In this document: piece after piece, positions 45,669-55,525 of the stretch
How the letters are laid out: each line of letters opens with the position of its first letter
How positions within the stretch are numbered: position 1 is the stretch's first letter
NCBI RefSeq assembly: GCF_016650695.1
Contig: NZ_JAEKFH010000003.1
Coordinates: forward strand, 888,001 to 952,000
Direction of reading: 5' to 3'
Length of the DNA: 64,000 bases
From: Pseudomonas sp. TH41
GTDB taxonomy: Bacteria > Pseudomonadota > Gammaproteobacteria > Pseudomonadales > Pseudomonadaceae
Translations under genes and position numbers: made by a program
The notes under the pieces: model-generated
Databases searched by the model: none
What the model saw: the letters and a program-made list of their open reading frames with translations, nothing else
What the model was told of the DNA's origin: nothing

Positions 45669-46289
45669 ATGTCAGACTTTCAACCCACAATCACAGGTTT
45701 TATCTCGCCCTACGGCGATTACCGCCTGCGAAATAGCCAAGCACTGAGCGGTGTTAGCCACCACTGGCAAGATTTTTTTGCCCGGGCGCTGGCCGATCAG
45801 TCGAGCGATGGGGTGCCGGCTTCTCTCGACTTTCCACCGGTCGATCTCGATAGCCCGGTCGAACCGACGGTGGGCAGCGAACTGCTGGCGCACATCGTTT
45901 CCCAGCGTGAATGTGACGTGAAGGAAACCGCAGTTCGCCCTCCCGAGCCACTGTTCCTGCCGATTGCCGAGTTCGAAATGGACCTGGCCGACAAACCGTT
46001 CCCTCCGTTCCCGGCAGAAGAAATCGTCGCGCAACAGCAACAACAGCACTTCGAAAGTGGTTGGGTTCGCCCGATCGTGCTGGCCGCCGGTCAACCTGTG
46101 CCAGCAGCCGGTCCGGCACCACAACCGCGTCCATTGCACCTGCCGATCGCCGAGTTCGAACTCCATCTGCTGGACAAGCCATTCCCGCCGTTCTCGCCCG
46201 AAGAGCTGGTGGAACAACAGAAACAACTCGATTTCGATAACGGCTGGGCTCGCCCAATCGTCCTGCAAAACCTGCGCATCGCCGCCTAA
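45669..46289 (+). CDS. Unknown acidic protein with two 45-residue repeats
   Basis: A 206-residue cytosolic protein that I do not recognise. The N-terminal part (MSDFQPTITGFISPYGDYRL) is followed by two internal repeats, about residues 94-138 and 155-199, each running PLxLPIAEFExxLxDKPFPPF, then a Gln-rich helix (VAQQQQQHFESGW or VEQQKQLDFDNGW) and RPIVL. The 16-residue linker is Pro/Ala-rich. The repeats are 61 residues apart. No enzyme motif, membrane part or signal peptide is visible. Short linear repeats like these often bind partner proteins. It lies alone between rsmJ and the PEP-mutase-like gene. Confidence 0.75.
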   Translation: MSDFQPTITGFISPYGDYRLRNSQALSGVSHHWQDFFARALADQSSDGVPASLDFPPVDLDSPVEPTVGSELLAHIVSQRECDVKETAVRPPEPLFLPIAEFEMDLADKPFPPFPAEEIVAQQQQQHFESGWVRPIVLAAGQPVPAAGPAPQPRPLHLPIAEFELHLLDKPFPPFSPEELVEQQKQLDFDNGWARPIVLQNLRIAA

Positions 46290-46324
46290 ACCTCAGCGAC
46301 ACAGCCATCACCGAAACCGTATTG

Positions 46325-47146
46325 TCAGCTTTTGAACAATTGATTGGCCTGTTGATACGGCATCGACCGCGATGTGAACCCGAACGTGCCTGACTTCTGG
46401 ATCTCTTCGGCTGCACGGTAGAACTCGCCATACGCCGCCAACGCCAGCGCTGAACCCACGCTGATCCGTTTAACGCCCATTTCGCTCAGTTGCTCGACCG
46501 TCAGCTTCAGTCCGCCAGACATCAAGACATTGACCGGTTTCGGCGCCACCGCGCGCACCACCGCCAGGACGTCTTCAGCCGTGCGCAGACCGGGCGCATA
46601 CAACACGTCGGCCCCGGCTTCGGCAAAGGCCTGCAAGCGGCGAATGGTATCGGCCAGGTCAGGATTGCCATGCAGAAAGTTCTCGGCCCGCGCCGTCAGC
46701 ATGAAGGGGAAAGGCAAACTGCGGGCTGCAGCAACGCAAGCTTCGATGCGGGCCACAGCATGTTCGAAGCAGTAGATCGGAGCGTCCTCACGGCCCGTGG
46801 CATCTTCGATCGAGCCGCCGACGGCACCGACGTCTGCCGCGCGCAAAATACTTTTCGCGCAATCCGCCGGGTTGTCGGCGAAACCGTTTTCGAGGTCGAC
46901 CGCTACCGGCAAATCGGTGGCCGCGACAATCGCCTGAACGTTTGCCAGGGTATCGTCCAGTGTCAGCCCACCATCGGGACGGGCTCTGGAAAAGGCATAA
47001 CCGGCACTGGTGGTCGCCAGCGCCTCGAAACCCAGGCTGGCGAGCATTTTCGCCGAGCCGGCGTCCCAAGGGTTGGGAATGACAAAAGCGCCGTCGCGTT
47101 CATGCAGTGCTTTGAACGCCTGGGCTCGAAGGGTTTGCGTATCCAT
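46325..47146 (-). CDS. Isocitrate lyase/PEP phosphonomutase family protein
   Basis: A 273-residue TIM-barrel enzyme. Family blocks are FVIPNPWDAGSAKMLASLGF, ALATTSAGYAFSRARPDGGL, LPVAVDLENGFADNP (with the metal Asp and Glu), GGSIEDATG and the MLTARAENF segment. The usual lyase Cys loop is absent, so it is not isocitrate lyase itself. An oxaloacetate or carboxy-PEP type reaction is more likely, substrate unknown. A gap of 33 bases separates it from the DUF72 gene upstream in the same direction. Confidence 0.85.
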   Translation of the reverse strand: MDTQTLRAQAFKALHERDGAFVIPNPWDAGSAKMLASLGFEALATTSAGYAFSRARPDGGLTLDDTLANVQAIVAATDLPVAVDLENGFADNPADCAKSILRAADVGAVGGSIEDATGREDAPIYCFEHAVARIEACVAAARSLPFPFMLTARAENFLHGNPDLADTIRRLQAFAEAGADVLYAPGLRTAEDVLAVVRAVAPKPVNVLMSGGLKLTVEQLSEMGVKRISVGSALALAAYGEFYRAAEEIQKSGTFGFTSRSMPYQQANQLFKS

Positions 47147-47179
47147 TGGCAGGCTCCTGAAAAAAGCAGGGAATCCGCT

Positions 47180-48040
47180 TCAAAGCAGGCCAAGCTGCTC
47201 GATGGCGGGCTCTCTGTATAGCTCAGGCAGCGGCGGCAGGCCAGGCAAACGCAGCATCAGTTGTGCGTGAAAACGTTGCGCGAGTTTGGCGGCCAGCAGG
47301 TTGTCGGCGGTGTGCAGGAAGATATAGGGCGTGCGGCCCTCTTCGATCCACTGGGCGATTTTCTCGACCCACGGTACGAGGAACGGATCATTGGCCTCTA
47401 ACTGTGGATGACCGATGAAACGGACTTGCGGGAACTGGGTGAAGGCTGCCGGGCGCGGCGGTACCTTGGGCTTTTTTGATTGGGCGTGAAGTACTGACGG
47501 ATCAGTCGACACGCAGCTGAACAATGCGCGAGGATCGAGACAAATGCGCTCGACTCCGCGATCCCGCAGCAAGCGATTGAGCCCGCGCTCGGCATCGCCC
47601 TTGGCGAAGAAATCGTCGTGCCGCACTTCGATGGCCAGAGGCCTGTCCACCGCGTCGATAAAGCCCGCCAGCTCGTGCAATCGTTGAGGCGTGAAGCTTT
47701 TTGACAATTGCAGCCAGAGGGGCGAAACGCGATCGCCCAAGGGGCTGAGCAATTGCAGAAACGTTTCGACAGCGGTCAGTTGTTCGCGCAAGTCTCCGCT
47801 GTGGCTGATGTCGCCGGGGAATTTGGCGGTGAAGCGAAAGTGCTGAGGCATGGTCTCGGCCCAGCGCTGCACGGTGCTGGCAGCAGGGCTCGCGTAGAAG
47901 GTCGTATTACCTTCCACGGCGTTGAATACTTGAGAATAGAGATTTAGAAATTCGGAGGGCTTGGCGTCGGGCGGATAGAGGTATTCGCGCCAGGCGTTTT
48001 CACTCCAGGACGGGCAGCCGAGGTAATAAGGCAGCCACAT
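47180..48040 (-). CDS. DUF72 (YecE-like) protein
   Basis: A 286-residue TIM-barrel-like DUF72 protein. It starts MWLPYYLGCPSWSENAWREY and has the conserved FNAVEGNTTFYASPAASTVQ and FRFTAKFPGDISH, PLAIEVRHDDFF and PYIFLHTADNLLAAKLAQRF blocks. Function is unknown for the family. The start overlaps the small gene upstream by one base, so the two are coupled. Confidence 0.9.
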   Translation of the reverse strand: MWLPYYLGCPSWSENAWREYLYPPDAKPSEFLNLYSQVFNAVEGNTTFYASPAASTVQRWAETMPQHFRFTAKFPGDISHSGDLREQLTAVETFLQLLSPLGDRVSPLWLQLSKSFTPQRLHELAGFIDAVDRPLAIEVRHDDFFAKGDAERGLNRLLRDRGVERICLDPRALFSCVSTDPSVLHAQSKKPKVPPRPAAFTQFPQVRFIGHPQLEANDPFLVPWVEKIAQWIEEGRTPYIFLHTADNLLAAKLAQRFHAQLMLRLPGLPPLPELYREPAIEQLGLL

Positions 48041-48345
48041 CAGATGTACAGGTCGAGGCCCAGCACATTCGAATCCCAGTCGACAAAAGTGGCGGTGCTC
48101 AGGTAGCTGGCGAGTGCCGTGGCCACGCTTTTGCTCATGGCGCGGTGGTAAATCATGTCTTGTTGACGAGCCGGCAGATTAGCCAGGCGTTGCGCGGAAG
48201 CCTTGGCAGCGCGGGCGGCCATTTGCTCTTCGGATGGCATTTCCAGCTCACCGTCGATGTCGACGTAATCGTCTTCCGCCACAGGGCCTTTGCGAGGCTT
48301 GCGCTTGATGGGGTAGGACTGAGAGGAAACGCCGTCTATACGCAT
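48040..48345 (-). CDS. Small unknown protein coupled to the DUF72 gene
   Basis: A 101-residue soluble protein, MRIDGVSSQSYPIKRKPRKG at the start, an acidic middle (EDDYVDIDGELEMPSEEQMA) and a helical C-terminal half (MIYHRAMSKSVATALASYLS). I recognise no domain. It begins near a good upstream region and its stop overlaps the DUF72 start, so the pair forms a unit. Similar small proteins sit at this place in other pseudomonads as far as I recall. No signal peptide. Confidence 0.7.
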   Translation of the reverse strand: MRIDGVSSQSYPIKRKPRKGPVAEDDYVDIDGELEMPSEEQMAARAAKASAQRLANLPARQQDMIYHRAMSKSVATALASYLSTATFVDWDSNVLGLDLYI

Positions 48346-48490
48346 GAGTACATGTCCGGTATCAGTAATGGCAGTTTAATGGCGCATAGCCAACTTCGCA
48401 AACCGCTTGGTGATAACTAGAACACAGAAATACAAAAAGGTTTAAAAGCGGGGGCTATAAAACGACGATTGGCAGGAGGTGACGATGTTT

Positions 48491-48608
48491 TGTGGCGAGG
48501 GGATTTATCCCCGTTCGACTGCGAAGCAGTCGCAGACCAGCCTGCCCGTGTGCCTGATGAAATCTGGGGTCGCTTCGCAACCCAACGGGGATAAATCCCC
48601 TCACCACA
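48491..48608. repeat. REPIN of a third type (TGTGGCGAGGGGATTTATCC)
   Basis: Arms TGTGGCGAGGGGATTTATCC (left) and the inverse GGATAAATCCCCTCACCACA (right) flank a spacer with a further inverted pair (GACTGCGAAGCAGTC). It is the only copy of this type seen here. It lies in the 276-bp gap after tsaB, which holds nothing else recognisable. Confidence 0.88.
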
Positions 48609-48621
48609 AAGCAACCGGGGA

Positions 48622-49296
48622 TCAACGCGCCTTAGGGGTCGCGACCTTGTCGCGCAGATAAACCGGCTGCGCCTCATCCGCCACTATCGCCTCACCGCGT
48701 TCCCAGGCAAACCGCGCCAGGGTCAACAAGTCTTCGGCGTGGGGCAACATGCCCGCCTCTTGCCCGGTCAATTTGACGGCGATGCGCTCGGCATACCCCC
48801 AACCGGTGCCCGCGCCAAACCATTCGCCGTTGGCATCCGCCGGCAATGCCGCCGCTTCCGGCGGCAACACGGCCTCATTGCCGACCAGTCGCATCTCCCC
48901 TGCCGTCTCGCGGTAGCAACCCCAATACACTTCGTCCATCCGCGCATCGATGGCGGCCGCCACCTGGCTCACGCCATGCTCGCGATACGCCCGCTGCGCC
49001 AGCACCGCCAGGTTCGACACCGGCAGTACCGGGCGATCCAGCGCAAACGCCAGGCCTTGCACCACACCAATCGCAATCCGCACACCGGTGAAAGCCCCGG
49101 GCCCACGGCCGAAAGCAATGGCGTCGACCGCTTGCAGGGTGGTCCCGGCGTCGGCGAGCAATTGCTGAATCATCGGCAGTAGCTTCTGCGCGTGCAGGCG
49201 CGGGATCACCTCGTAATGGCTCGTGACTTTGCCATCATGCAGCAAGGCAACGGAGCAAGCTTCAGTCGCGGTGTCCAGGGCCAGCAAGGTGCTCAT
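48622..49296 (-). CDS. tsaB: t6A synthesis protein TsaB
   Basis: A protein of 224 residues from MSTLLALDTATEACSVALLH (49296). The frame is open 20 codons further but without support. Blocks are HAQKLLPMIQQLLADAG, AFGRGPGAFTGVRIAIGVVQ and IDARMDEVYWGCY. TsaB partners TsaD and TsaE in making N6-threonylcarbamoyladenosine on ANN-decoding tRNAs, the substrate for TcdA also encoded in this window. adk lies upstream in the same direction with a terminator between. Confidence 0.94.
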   Translation of the reverse strand: MSTLLALDTATEACSVALLHDGKVTSHYEVIPRLHAQKLLPMIQQLLADAGTTLQAVDAIAFGRGPGAFTGVRIAIGVVQGLAFALDRPVLPVSNLAVLAQRAYREHGVSQVAAAIDARMDEVYWGCYRETAGEMRLVGNEAVLPPEAAALPADANGEWFGAGTGWGYAERIAVKLTGQEAGMLPHAEDLLTLARFAWERGEAIVADEAQPVYLRDKVATPKAR

Positions 49297-49343
49297 CGAT
49301 GTATCCGTAAGAGAGGTCAGAAAAAGTGCGCCAGTATAAACAA

Positions 49344-49367
49344 CTACGGCCCGCAAGCGGGCCGTAG
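49344..49367 (-). terminator. adk terminator
   Basis: CTACGGCCCGC and GCGGGCCGTAG form a perfect 11-bp stem with a two-base centre, followed on the minus strand by TTGTTTAT, 15 bases past the adk stop. Confidence 0.85.
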
Positions 49368-49382
49368 AAGATGAAGCGGTTT

Positions 49383-50063
<681 letters not shown>

Positions 50064-50319
50064 TCAGATTCGCCTCGTGGGGCCAATCTCAAAAATAGGG
50101 TCGTGGCCGCCCAAACGGCCAGAGGCTGATCAAGATACACAGCAGGCCCTGAGCACACAAGCCGCCGAAAGTCGGAGAAACCTACGCCTGATGTGACCTT
50201 TCAATGGGGTACCCCAAGTCGCAACCCCATCATTAACTGTCGCCTGACAGCACTTTTCAGCCCCTCGCCCTCAGGCGCTCGACGCTCGCGCCGGGTGCCT
50301 TCCCCCACGACGAAAAACC

Positions 50320-52950
50320 TTAGCCGGTATTGCGCAAACCGGCGGCAATCCCCGCTACAGACACCAGCAACGCCTGTTCTACCGGGCTGCCTTGTGCCAC
50401 TTCCTGTTGCCGTGAACGGGCCAACAGTTCGGCTTGCAATAGATGTAGCGGGTCGAGATAGGTGTTGCGCAGGCGGATGAATTCAAGGGTGTCAGGGCTA
50501 TGTGCCAGCAGCTGCGACTGACCAGTCAACCCCAGGACCACTGAACACGCCTGCGACAATAGGTCGCGTAAATGCGCACCCAAAGGCAACAAATCTGGCT
50601 CAACCAAGCGTTCATCGTAGGACCGGGCGATATCGGCATCGGCCTTGGCCAGTACCATTTCCAGCATATCGATCCGGGTCCGGAAGAACGGCCACTGCTC
50701 GCGCATCTGCCCCAGCAACTCGCCCTCACCGCGCTCCAGCGCCTTGCTCAGCGCCGCTTCCCAGCCAAGCCACGCTGGCAGCATCAAGCGAGTCTGGGTC
50801 CAGCCGAAGATCCATGGGATTGCCCGCAGGCTTTCGATCCCGCCGGCGCGGCGCTTGGCCGGGCGGCTGCCCAGCGGCAGGCGGCCCAATTCCTGTTCCG
50901 GCGTGGACTGGCGGAAATACTCGACGAACTGGGGGTTTTCCCGCACCACCGCACGGTAAGCGCTGACGCCGTCTGCAGCCAATTCGTCCATCAAATGACG
51001 CCACGCAGGCTCCGGGGGTGGCGGTGGCAGCAAGGTCGCCTCCAGCACCGCCGCCAGGTACAGGTTGAGGTTTTGTTCGGCGATGTCCGGCAGGCCGAAT
51101 TTGAAGCGAATCATTTCGCCCTGCTCAGTTGTGCGGAACCGCCCGGCCACCGAACCCGGTGGCTGCGACAGAATCGCCGCGTGCGCCGGACCACCGCCAC
51201 GGCCCACGGTGCCACCGCGACCGTGGAACAACAGCAGCTCCACTTGTTGCTCGCGACAGATATCGACCAGCCGCTCCTGCGCCCGATACTGCGCCCAGGC
51301 GGCTGCGGTGGTGCCGGCGTCCTTGGCCGAGTCGGAGTAGCCGATCATCACTTCCTGCGGCCCTTGCAGGCGCGCGCGATAACCCGGCAGCAGCAACAGT
51401 TTTTCAATCACCGGGCCGGCGTTGTCGAGGTCGGCGAGGGTTTCGAACAGCGGCACCACGCGCATCGGCCGCAAGACGCCAGCCTCTTTGAGCAGCAGTT
51501 GCACAGCCAGCACATCGGAAGCGGCGCCAGCCATGGAAATCACATACGAACCGAGCGAAGCCCCCGGTGCGGCTGCGATTTCCCGGCAAGTGGCGAGCAC
51601 TTCGGCGGTGTCGGCCGAGGGCTTGAAGTACGCCGGAAGCAATGGCCGACGGTTATTCAGTTCACGCATCAGGAAGGCAATTCGCTCTTCCTCGCTCCAG
51701 TCCTCATAGCGACCGAGGCCCAGGTAATCGGTGATTTCAGTCATGGCCGCGGTATGGCGCGACGAGTCCTGACGCACATCGAGGCGCACCAGGAACAAGC
51801 CGAACGTCACCGCCCGGCGCAGGCAATCGAGCAATGGACCGTCCGCGATAACACCCATGCCGCACTCATGCAGCGACTCGTAACACAGTTCCAGCGGATC
51901 CAGCAGGTCGCGGTTGTTTTGCAGCACATCGGCGGTCGCCGGCGTAGCACTCGCCAAGGAAGCGTGAGCCCAGTTCCGGGTGGCACGCAGACGTTCACGC
52001 AACTGTTTAAGCACCGCGCGATAGGGTTCTGCGCTGTCTCCGGCCTTGGCTTTAAGCGCATCGCTGGCCTGTTGCATCGACAACTCGGCGGCGAGGTGAT
52101 CGACGTCACGCACAAACAAATCGGCCGCCATCCAGCGCGCCAGCAGCAAAACCTCGCGCGTCACGGCAGCGGTAACGTTGGGGTTACCGTCACGGTCGCC
52201 GCCCATCCACGAAGCAAAGCGAATCGGCGCGGACTCCAGCGGCAGATGCAACCCGGTGGCGTCATACAGGGCTTTATCGGCCTTGCGTAAATAGTTGGGA
52301 ATCGCCTGCCACAACGAATGCTCGATCACCGCGAAACCCCATTTGGCTTCGTCCACAGGCGTCGGGCGTGTACGGCGGATTTCTTCGGTGTGCCAGGCTT
52401 CGGCGATCAATCGCTGCAACTTCGACTGAATCTGCTCGCGCTCGGCGCTGGTCAGGTCGCGATGATCCTGCGCGGCGAGTTGCGCGGCGATGGCGTCGTA
52501 TTTCTGGATCAGCGTGCGCCGAGCGACTTCAGTGGGGTGAGCCGTCAACACCAGCTCGATTTCCAGGCGCCCCAATTGTCGGGCCAGGGAGTCGGCGCCA
52601 TGGCCTTCAGCACGCAGGCGAGCGAGCAATTCCGGTAGCACCCGTGCCTCGAACGGCGCTGGCTGCGACTCTTCGCGGCGGTGAATCAGCTGATATTGCT
52701 CGGCGATATTGGCCAGGTTGAGAAACTGGTTGAACGCCCGCGCGACCGGCAGCAACTCGTCTTCACCCAATTGATTGAGACTGGCGCTCAGTTCAGCGTC
52801 CATCGAGCCACGACGGTCGGCCTTGGCGCCCTTGCGGATCTGCTCGATCTTGTCGAGAAAATCGTCCCCGTACTGCTCACGAATGGTGTTGCCCAACAGT
52901 TCACCCAACAGGTGAACATCCTCGCGCAAGCGTGCATCAATATCGGTCAT
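50320..52950 (-). CDS. ppc: Phosphoenolpyruvate carboxylase
   Basis: An 876-residue PEP carboxylase. Active-site blocks are [46 protein letters not shown] and the C-terminal LRNTG end found in nearly all family members. It fixes bicarbonate onto PEP to give oxaloacetate, refilling the TCA cycle. It is a single-gene unit. A long repeat field with an IS lies directly upstream, beginning about 125 bases before the start codon, so the promoter is squeezed into that interval. Confidence 0.98.
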   Translation of the reverse strand: MTDIDARLREDVHLLGELLGNTIREQYGDDFLDKIEQIRKGAKADRRGSMDAELSASLNQLGEDELLPVARAFNQFLNLANIAEQYQLIHRREESQPAPFEARVLPELLARLRAEGHGADSLARQLGRLEIELVLTAHPTEVARRTLIQKYDAIAAQLAAQDHRDLTSAEREQIQSKLQRLIAEAWHTEEIRRTRPTPVDEAKWGFAVIEHSLWQAIPNYLRKADKALYDATGLHLPLESAPIRFASWMGGDRDGNPNVTAAVTREVLLLARWMAADLFVRDVDHLAAELSMQQASDALKAKAGDSAEPYRAVLKQLRERLRATRNWAHASLASATPATADVLQNNRDLLDPLELCYESLHECGMGVIADGPLLDCLRRAVTFGLFLVRLDVRQDSSRHTAAMTEITDYLGLGRYEDWSEEERIAFLMRELNNRRPLLPAYFKPSADTAEVLATCREIAAAPGASLGSYVISMAGAASDVLAVQLLLKEAGVLRPMRVVPLFETLADLDNAGPVIEKLLLLPGYRARLQGPQEVMIGYSDSAKDAGTTAAAWAQYRAQERLVDICREQQVELLLFHGRGGTVGRGGGPAHAAILSQPPGSVAGRFRTTEQGEMIRFKFGLPDIAEQNLNLYLAAVLEATLLPPPPPEPAWRHLMDELAADGVSAYRAVVRENPQFVEYFRQSTPEQELGRLPLGSRPAKRRAGGIESLRAIPWIFGWTQTRLMLPAWLGWEAALSKALERGEGELLGQMREQWPFFRTRIDMLEMVLAKADADIARSYDERLVEPDLLPLGAHLRDLLSQACSVVLGLTGQSQLLAHSPDTLEFIRLRNTYLDPLHLLQAELLARSRQQEVAQGSPVEQALLVSVAGIAAGLRNTG

Positions 52951-53073
52951 CTGCCGTTCTCCAGCGAAAAATCCGGGTGTGCTTCGTCGTTAGAGAGTGC
53001 CGCCGTAAGGCGGTTCTTACAAGCGGGCGACGATGGTAATGGTGTTCACTTAAGAGATTTTTGGGATTGGGAT

Positions 53074-53345
53074 TGGGTGTATATCCATTTCTTCGGTAGC
53101 GGCTGCTGGCGGTTTCGCTTTTACAGCGAGTCACTTTCGAAAAGCGCGAAAGTAACCAAAGCGCTTCTGCCCCTCCATTCGGTGCCTCGCCTAGGCTCGG
53201 CATGCCCTCACTCCGGCATTGCTCCGGGGGCCCGCCGCCATCGGCCATCCATGGCCGGGGGCGGCTACCGCGGCATCCTTGCCGCGGTGCCCCCTGCGCA
53301 ACGCCTGCGTTCGGCCTCTGGGAAAGGGGCGGTAGATCTGAAGCA
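53074..53345 (-). repeat. Structured intergenic repeat, copy 3 (inverted)
   Basis: Reads as the reverse of copy 1. Its first hairpin (53267-53288) is ACCGCGGCA/TGCCGCGGT where copies 1 and 2 have AACCCGGCA/TGCCGGGTT, so two base pairs changed on both arms. The second (53130-53156) is GTTACTTTCG/CGAAAGTGAC and the small third is CGCT/AGCG in place of CGCC/GGCG. It lies head to head with copy 2. The 52951-53073 stretch between it and ppc holds no gene. Confidence 0.8.
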
Positions 53346-53350
53346 ACAGC

Positions 53351-53410
53351 AAGATCAAGATCAAGATCAAGATCAAGATCAAAAGATCGCAGCCTTCGGC
53401 AGCTCCTACA
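53351..53410. repeat. AAGATC hexamer run with half palindrome
   Basis: Five tandem copies of the hexamer AAGATC lead into AAAAGATCGCAGCCTTCGGC and AGCTCCTACA, one arm of the second palindrome family. The other arm is missing. Confidence 0.85.
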
Positions 53411-53427
53411 GGGGGAATAGTGCGCTC

Positions 53428-53527
53428 TGTAGGAGCGAGCTTGCTCGCGATGAATTCGAAGGCAACGCATTTTTCCAGACAGTACGCGTTATCGTTCACG
53501 TCCATCGCGAGCAGGCTCGCTCCCACA
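53428..53527. repeat. REPIN upstream of the IS-split repeat
   Basis: Arms TGTAGGAGCGAGCTTGCTCG and GCGAGCAGGCTCGCTCCCACA, with spacer ACGCGTTATCGTTCACGTCC next to the right arm. Copy 2 of the structured repeat begins at its end, as copy 1 begins at the end of the REP array. Confidence 0.9.
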
Positions 53528-53531
53528 AAAA

Positions 53532-53689
53532 GCAGATCGGCGTATCGCTTTGGCTGTTCACCACTCAACAGGCCGAGCGTTAGCTCGCCTGCGGCTTTTG
53601 ATCTTGAGGCACCGCCCCCTCGAGAGGCCGAGTGGAGGTTCTGCGTAGTGGGCAACCCGGCATGGATGCCGGGTTAGCCGCCCCCGGCC
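53532..53689 (+). repeat. Structured intergenic repeat, copy 2, left part
   Basis: Matches 39401-39550 of copy 1 with the same spacing from its REP neighbour, including the AACCCGGCA/TGCCGGGTT hairpin (53654-53675). It stops at GGCC where the IS is inserted and resumes at 55345. Confidence 0.85.
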
Positions 53690-55344
53690 CAGAGTGTGTA
53701 AAAACGGGCTCAAACATCGTCGGCGCGTGCGCCGACGAGTGTTGGCTGGCTCATTAAACCAAAAGCGTTTTTCGTAGCTCCAGCCCGTTATCAAGGGGCC
53801 TCTGGCGGCGCATCACAGCTCGTCTACCAGACAAAACGGGGGCTTTTCAGGCCGCCAGCGCTTTCATCAGATTCTGCGCACCGAGGATTTTCATCACCCT
53901 TTTCAAGTTGTAAGCGAGCACATTCAAGCTCATTTCGGTGCTCACCCCGGCAAGTCGTCGGGTCAAAAAGTGCGTCGCACCCATCCATTGTTTGAGCGTC
54001 CCGAAAGGATGTTCAACTGTCCGTTTGCGGATCTTCATCATCTCCGGCGCTTCGTCCAGGCGGACCTGCATCTCCTCCAGCACCGCTTCATGTTCCCAGC
54101 GACGAACCTTTCGCTCTCTGGCCGGTGTGCATTGCGCCTTTATCGAGCAGGACCGACAGTTCGAGCTCCAGTAACTGTTCAGCGTCTTGCCATTATCGAC
54201 GCAAGCGTTGCGCCAGGTCAGCACTTCCTTGGCGGGGCAGACGTACACGTCTTTGTCCGCGTCGTAGATGAAAGCATCATTGTTAAAGCGGCCATCGAAT
54301 TTGGCCCGCGAGCTCTGCGTCTTCGGCACATACGCGGTAATCGCTGCTTCATGGCAGGCAAGGATCTCCCCGCTTTTGTAATACCCGCGGTCAGCCACCA
54401 CCGACAACGATTCGAGTTTCATCGCCTCACGGGCCTGCACCGCCATCGAACTGAGCTGATCACGGTCGTGGCCCACATTGGTCACTTCGTGCGCAACGAT
54501 CAGGTGGTGCTTGGTATCGACCGCGGTCTGTACGTTGTAACCCACGATGCCTTTACCGCTCGTCATCATCGAGCGGGCGTCCGGGTCGGTCAGCGAGACC
54601 TGCTTATCCGGCGATGTCTCAACTTGAATTTCTATCTCCTGAAGCGCTTTCATTTGCTCCTTGAGTTTGGCGATTTTCTCTTCCAGGCCGCCGCTTTTTG
54701 GGTCCGAGGGCTTGGGCTCTTCACGATCAGCGGCATCCAGTGCCTTCAGATAACGGGCAATGCTCGATTCGATTTCTTCCATCCGCTTCTTCAGCTTGGC
54801 GCTGGTAAAGTTGCGGTCGCGGTGGTTCACCGCCTTGAACTTGCTGCCGTCGATGGCAATCAGGTTTTCCGAGAAAAGCCCTAGTTGCTGGCACAGCACA
54901 ACAAACTGGCGGCAAACGCCTCGAATGGCCTTGCCGTTGTCCTTGCGGAAGTTGGCGATGGTCTTGAAGTCCGGCATCAGGCGACCGGTCAGCCACATCA
55001 GCTCGACGTTGCGCTGCGCCTCGCGCTCAAGGCGTCGGCTCGACTGAATACGGTTGAGATAGCCGTAGATGTAGATCTTCAGCATGACGGCGGGGTGGTA
55101 GCCCGGTCGGCCCGTTTCAGCTGGGACCGCGCTTTCAAAACCCAGGGTGATCAGGTCGAGCTCATCCACGAAGACATCGACAACGCGCACCGGATTGGTG
55201 TCGCTGACGTAATCGTCCAGGCTCTCGGGGAGCAAGGTACTTTGACCTCGGTGTTCACCTTGAATGAAGCGTTTCATGGCTAACCCTTACGATGAAATCC
55301 CGGGAAATCATAGCAAGGGTTGGCTTGGATTTTTACACACTCTG
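53690..55344. mobile_element. IS1182-like insertion sequence, complete
   Basis: A 1655-bp element with perfect 15-bp terminal inverted repeats CAGAGTGTGTAAAAA, one at 53690-53704 and the inverse at 55330-55344. It is flanked by GGCC on both sides (53686-53689 and 55345-55348), where the uninterrupted repeat has GGCC once, so a 4-bp target duplication is likely. One intact transposase gene fills it. The ends and open reading frame show no decay, which suggests a recent and perhaps active copy. Confidence 0.92.
53847..55277 (-). CDS. IS1182-family transposase
   Basis: A 476-residue DDE transposase, full length. The N-terminal DUF772-type domain reads GRPGYHPAVMLKIYIYGYLN and LMPDFKTIANFRKDN. 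The catalytic triad is likely Asp in LIAIDGSKFKAVN, Asp in SVVADRGYYKSGE and Glu in RTVEHPFGTLKQWMG. A coiled charged insert (about 165-215) separates the first two. A Cys cluster (CVDNGKTLNSYWSSNCRSCS) resembles the zinc-like motif of this family. The gene runs opposite to the interrupted repeat. Exact IS name not assigned. Confidence 0.93.
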   Translation of the reverse strand: MKRFIQGEHRGQSTLLPESLDDYVSDTNPVRVVDVFVDELDLITLGFESAVPAETGRPGYHPAVMLKIYIYGYLNRIQSSRRLEREAQRNVELMWLTGRLMPDFKTIANFRKDNGKAIRGVCRQFVVLCQQLGLFSENLIAIDGSKFKAVNHRDRNFTSAKLKKRMEEIESSIARYLKALDAADREEPKPSDPKSGGLEEKIAKLKEQMKALQEIEIQVETSPDKQVSLTDPDARSMMTSGKGIVGYNVQTAVDTKHHLIVAHEVTNVGHDRDQLSSMAVQAREAMKLESLSVVADRGYYKSGEILACHEAAITAYVPKTQSSRAKFDGRFNNDAFIYDADKDVYVCPAKEVLTWRNACVDNGKTLNSYWSSNCRSCSIKAQCTPARERKVRRWEHEAVLEEMQVRLDEAPEMMKIRKRTVEHPFGTLKQWMGATHFLTRRLAGVSTEMSLNVLAYNLKRVMKILGAQNLMKALAA

Positions 55345-55525
55345 GGCCATGGATGGCCGATGGCGGCGGGCCCCCGGAGCAATGCCGGAGTGAGGGCATG
55401 CCGAGCCTTAGCGAGGCACCGAACGAAAGGGGCAAGAGCGTTTGGTTACTTTGCGCTTCTCAAAGTGACCCGCCGTAAGGGCGGAACCATTAGCAGCCAT
55501 CACCAAAAAAACGGATATACACCCA
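55345..55525 (+). repeat. Structured intergenic repeat, copy 2, right part
   Basis: Continues the split copy with GGCCATGGATGGCCGATGGC and ends near 55525. The hairpin GTTACTTTG/CAAAGTGAC (55445-55469) differs from copy 1 by one pair changed on both arms. The following 55526-55721 has no gene or repeat that I recognise. It must hold the promoter of the next gene. Confidence 0.8.

Noticed and set aside
50572..52290. 572-codon plus-strand open frame opposite ppc
   Set aside because: Antisense artefact. Ppc motifs are complete on the minus strand.
53191..53655. Open frames over the repeat field upstream of the IS
   Set aside because: They translate REP and structured-repeat DNA and equal frames appear at every copy. 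No coding signal.
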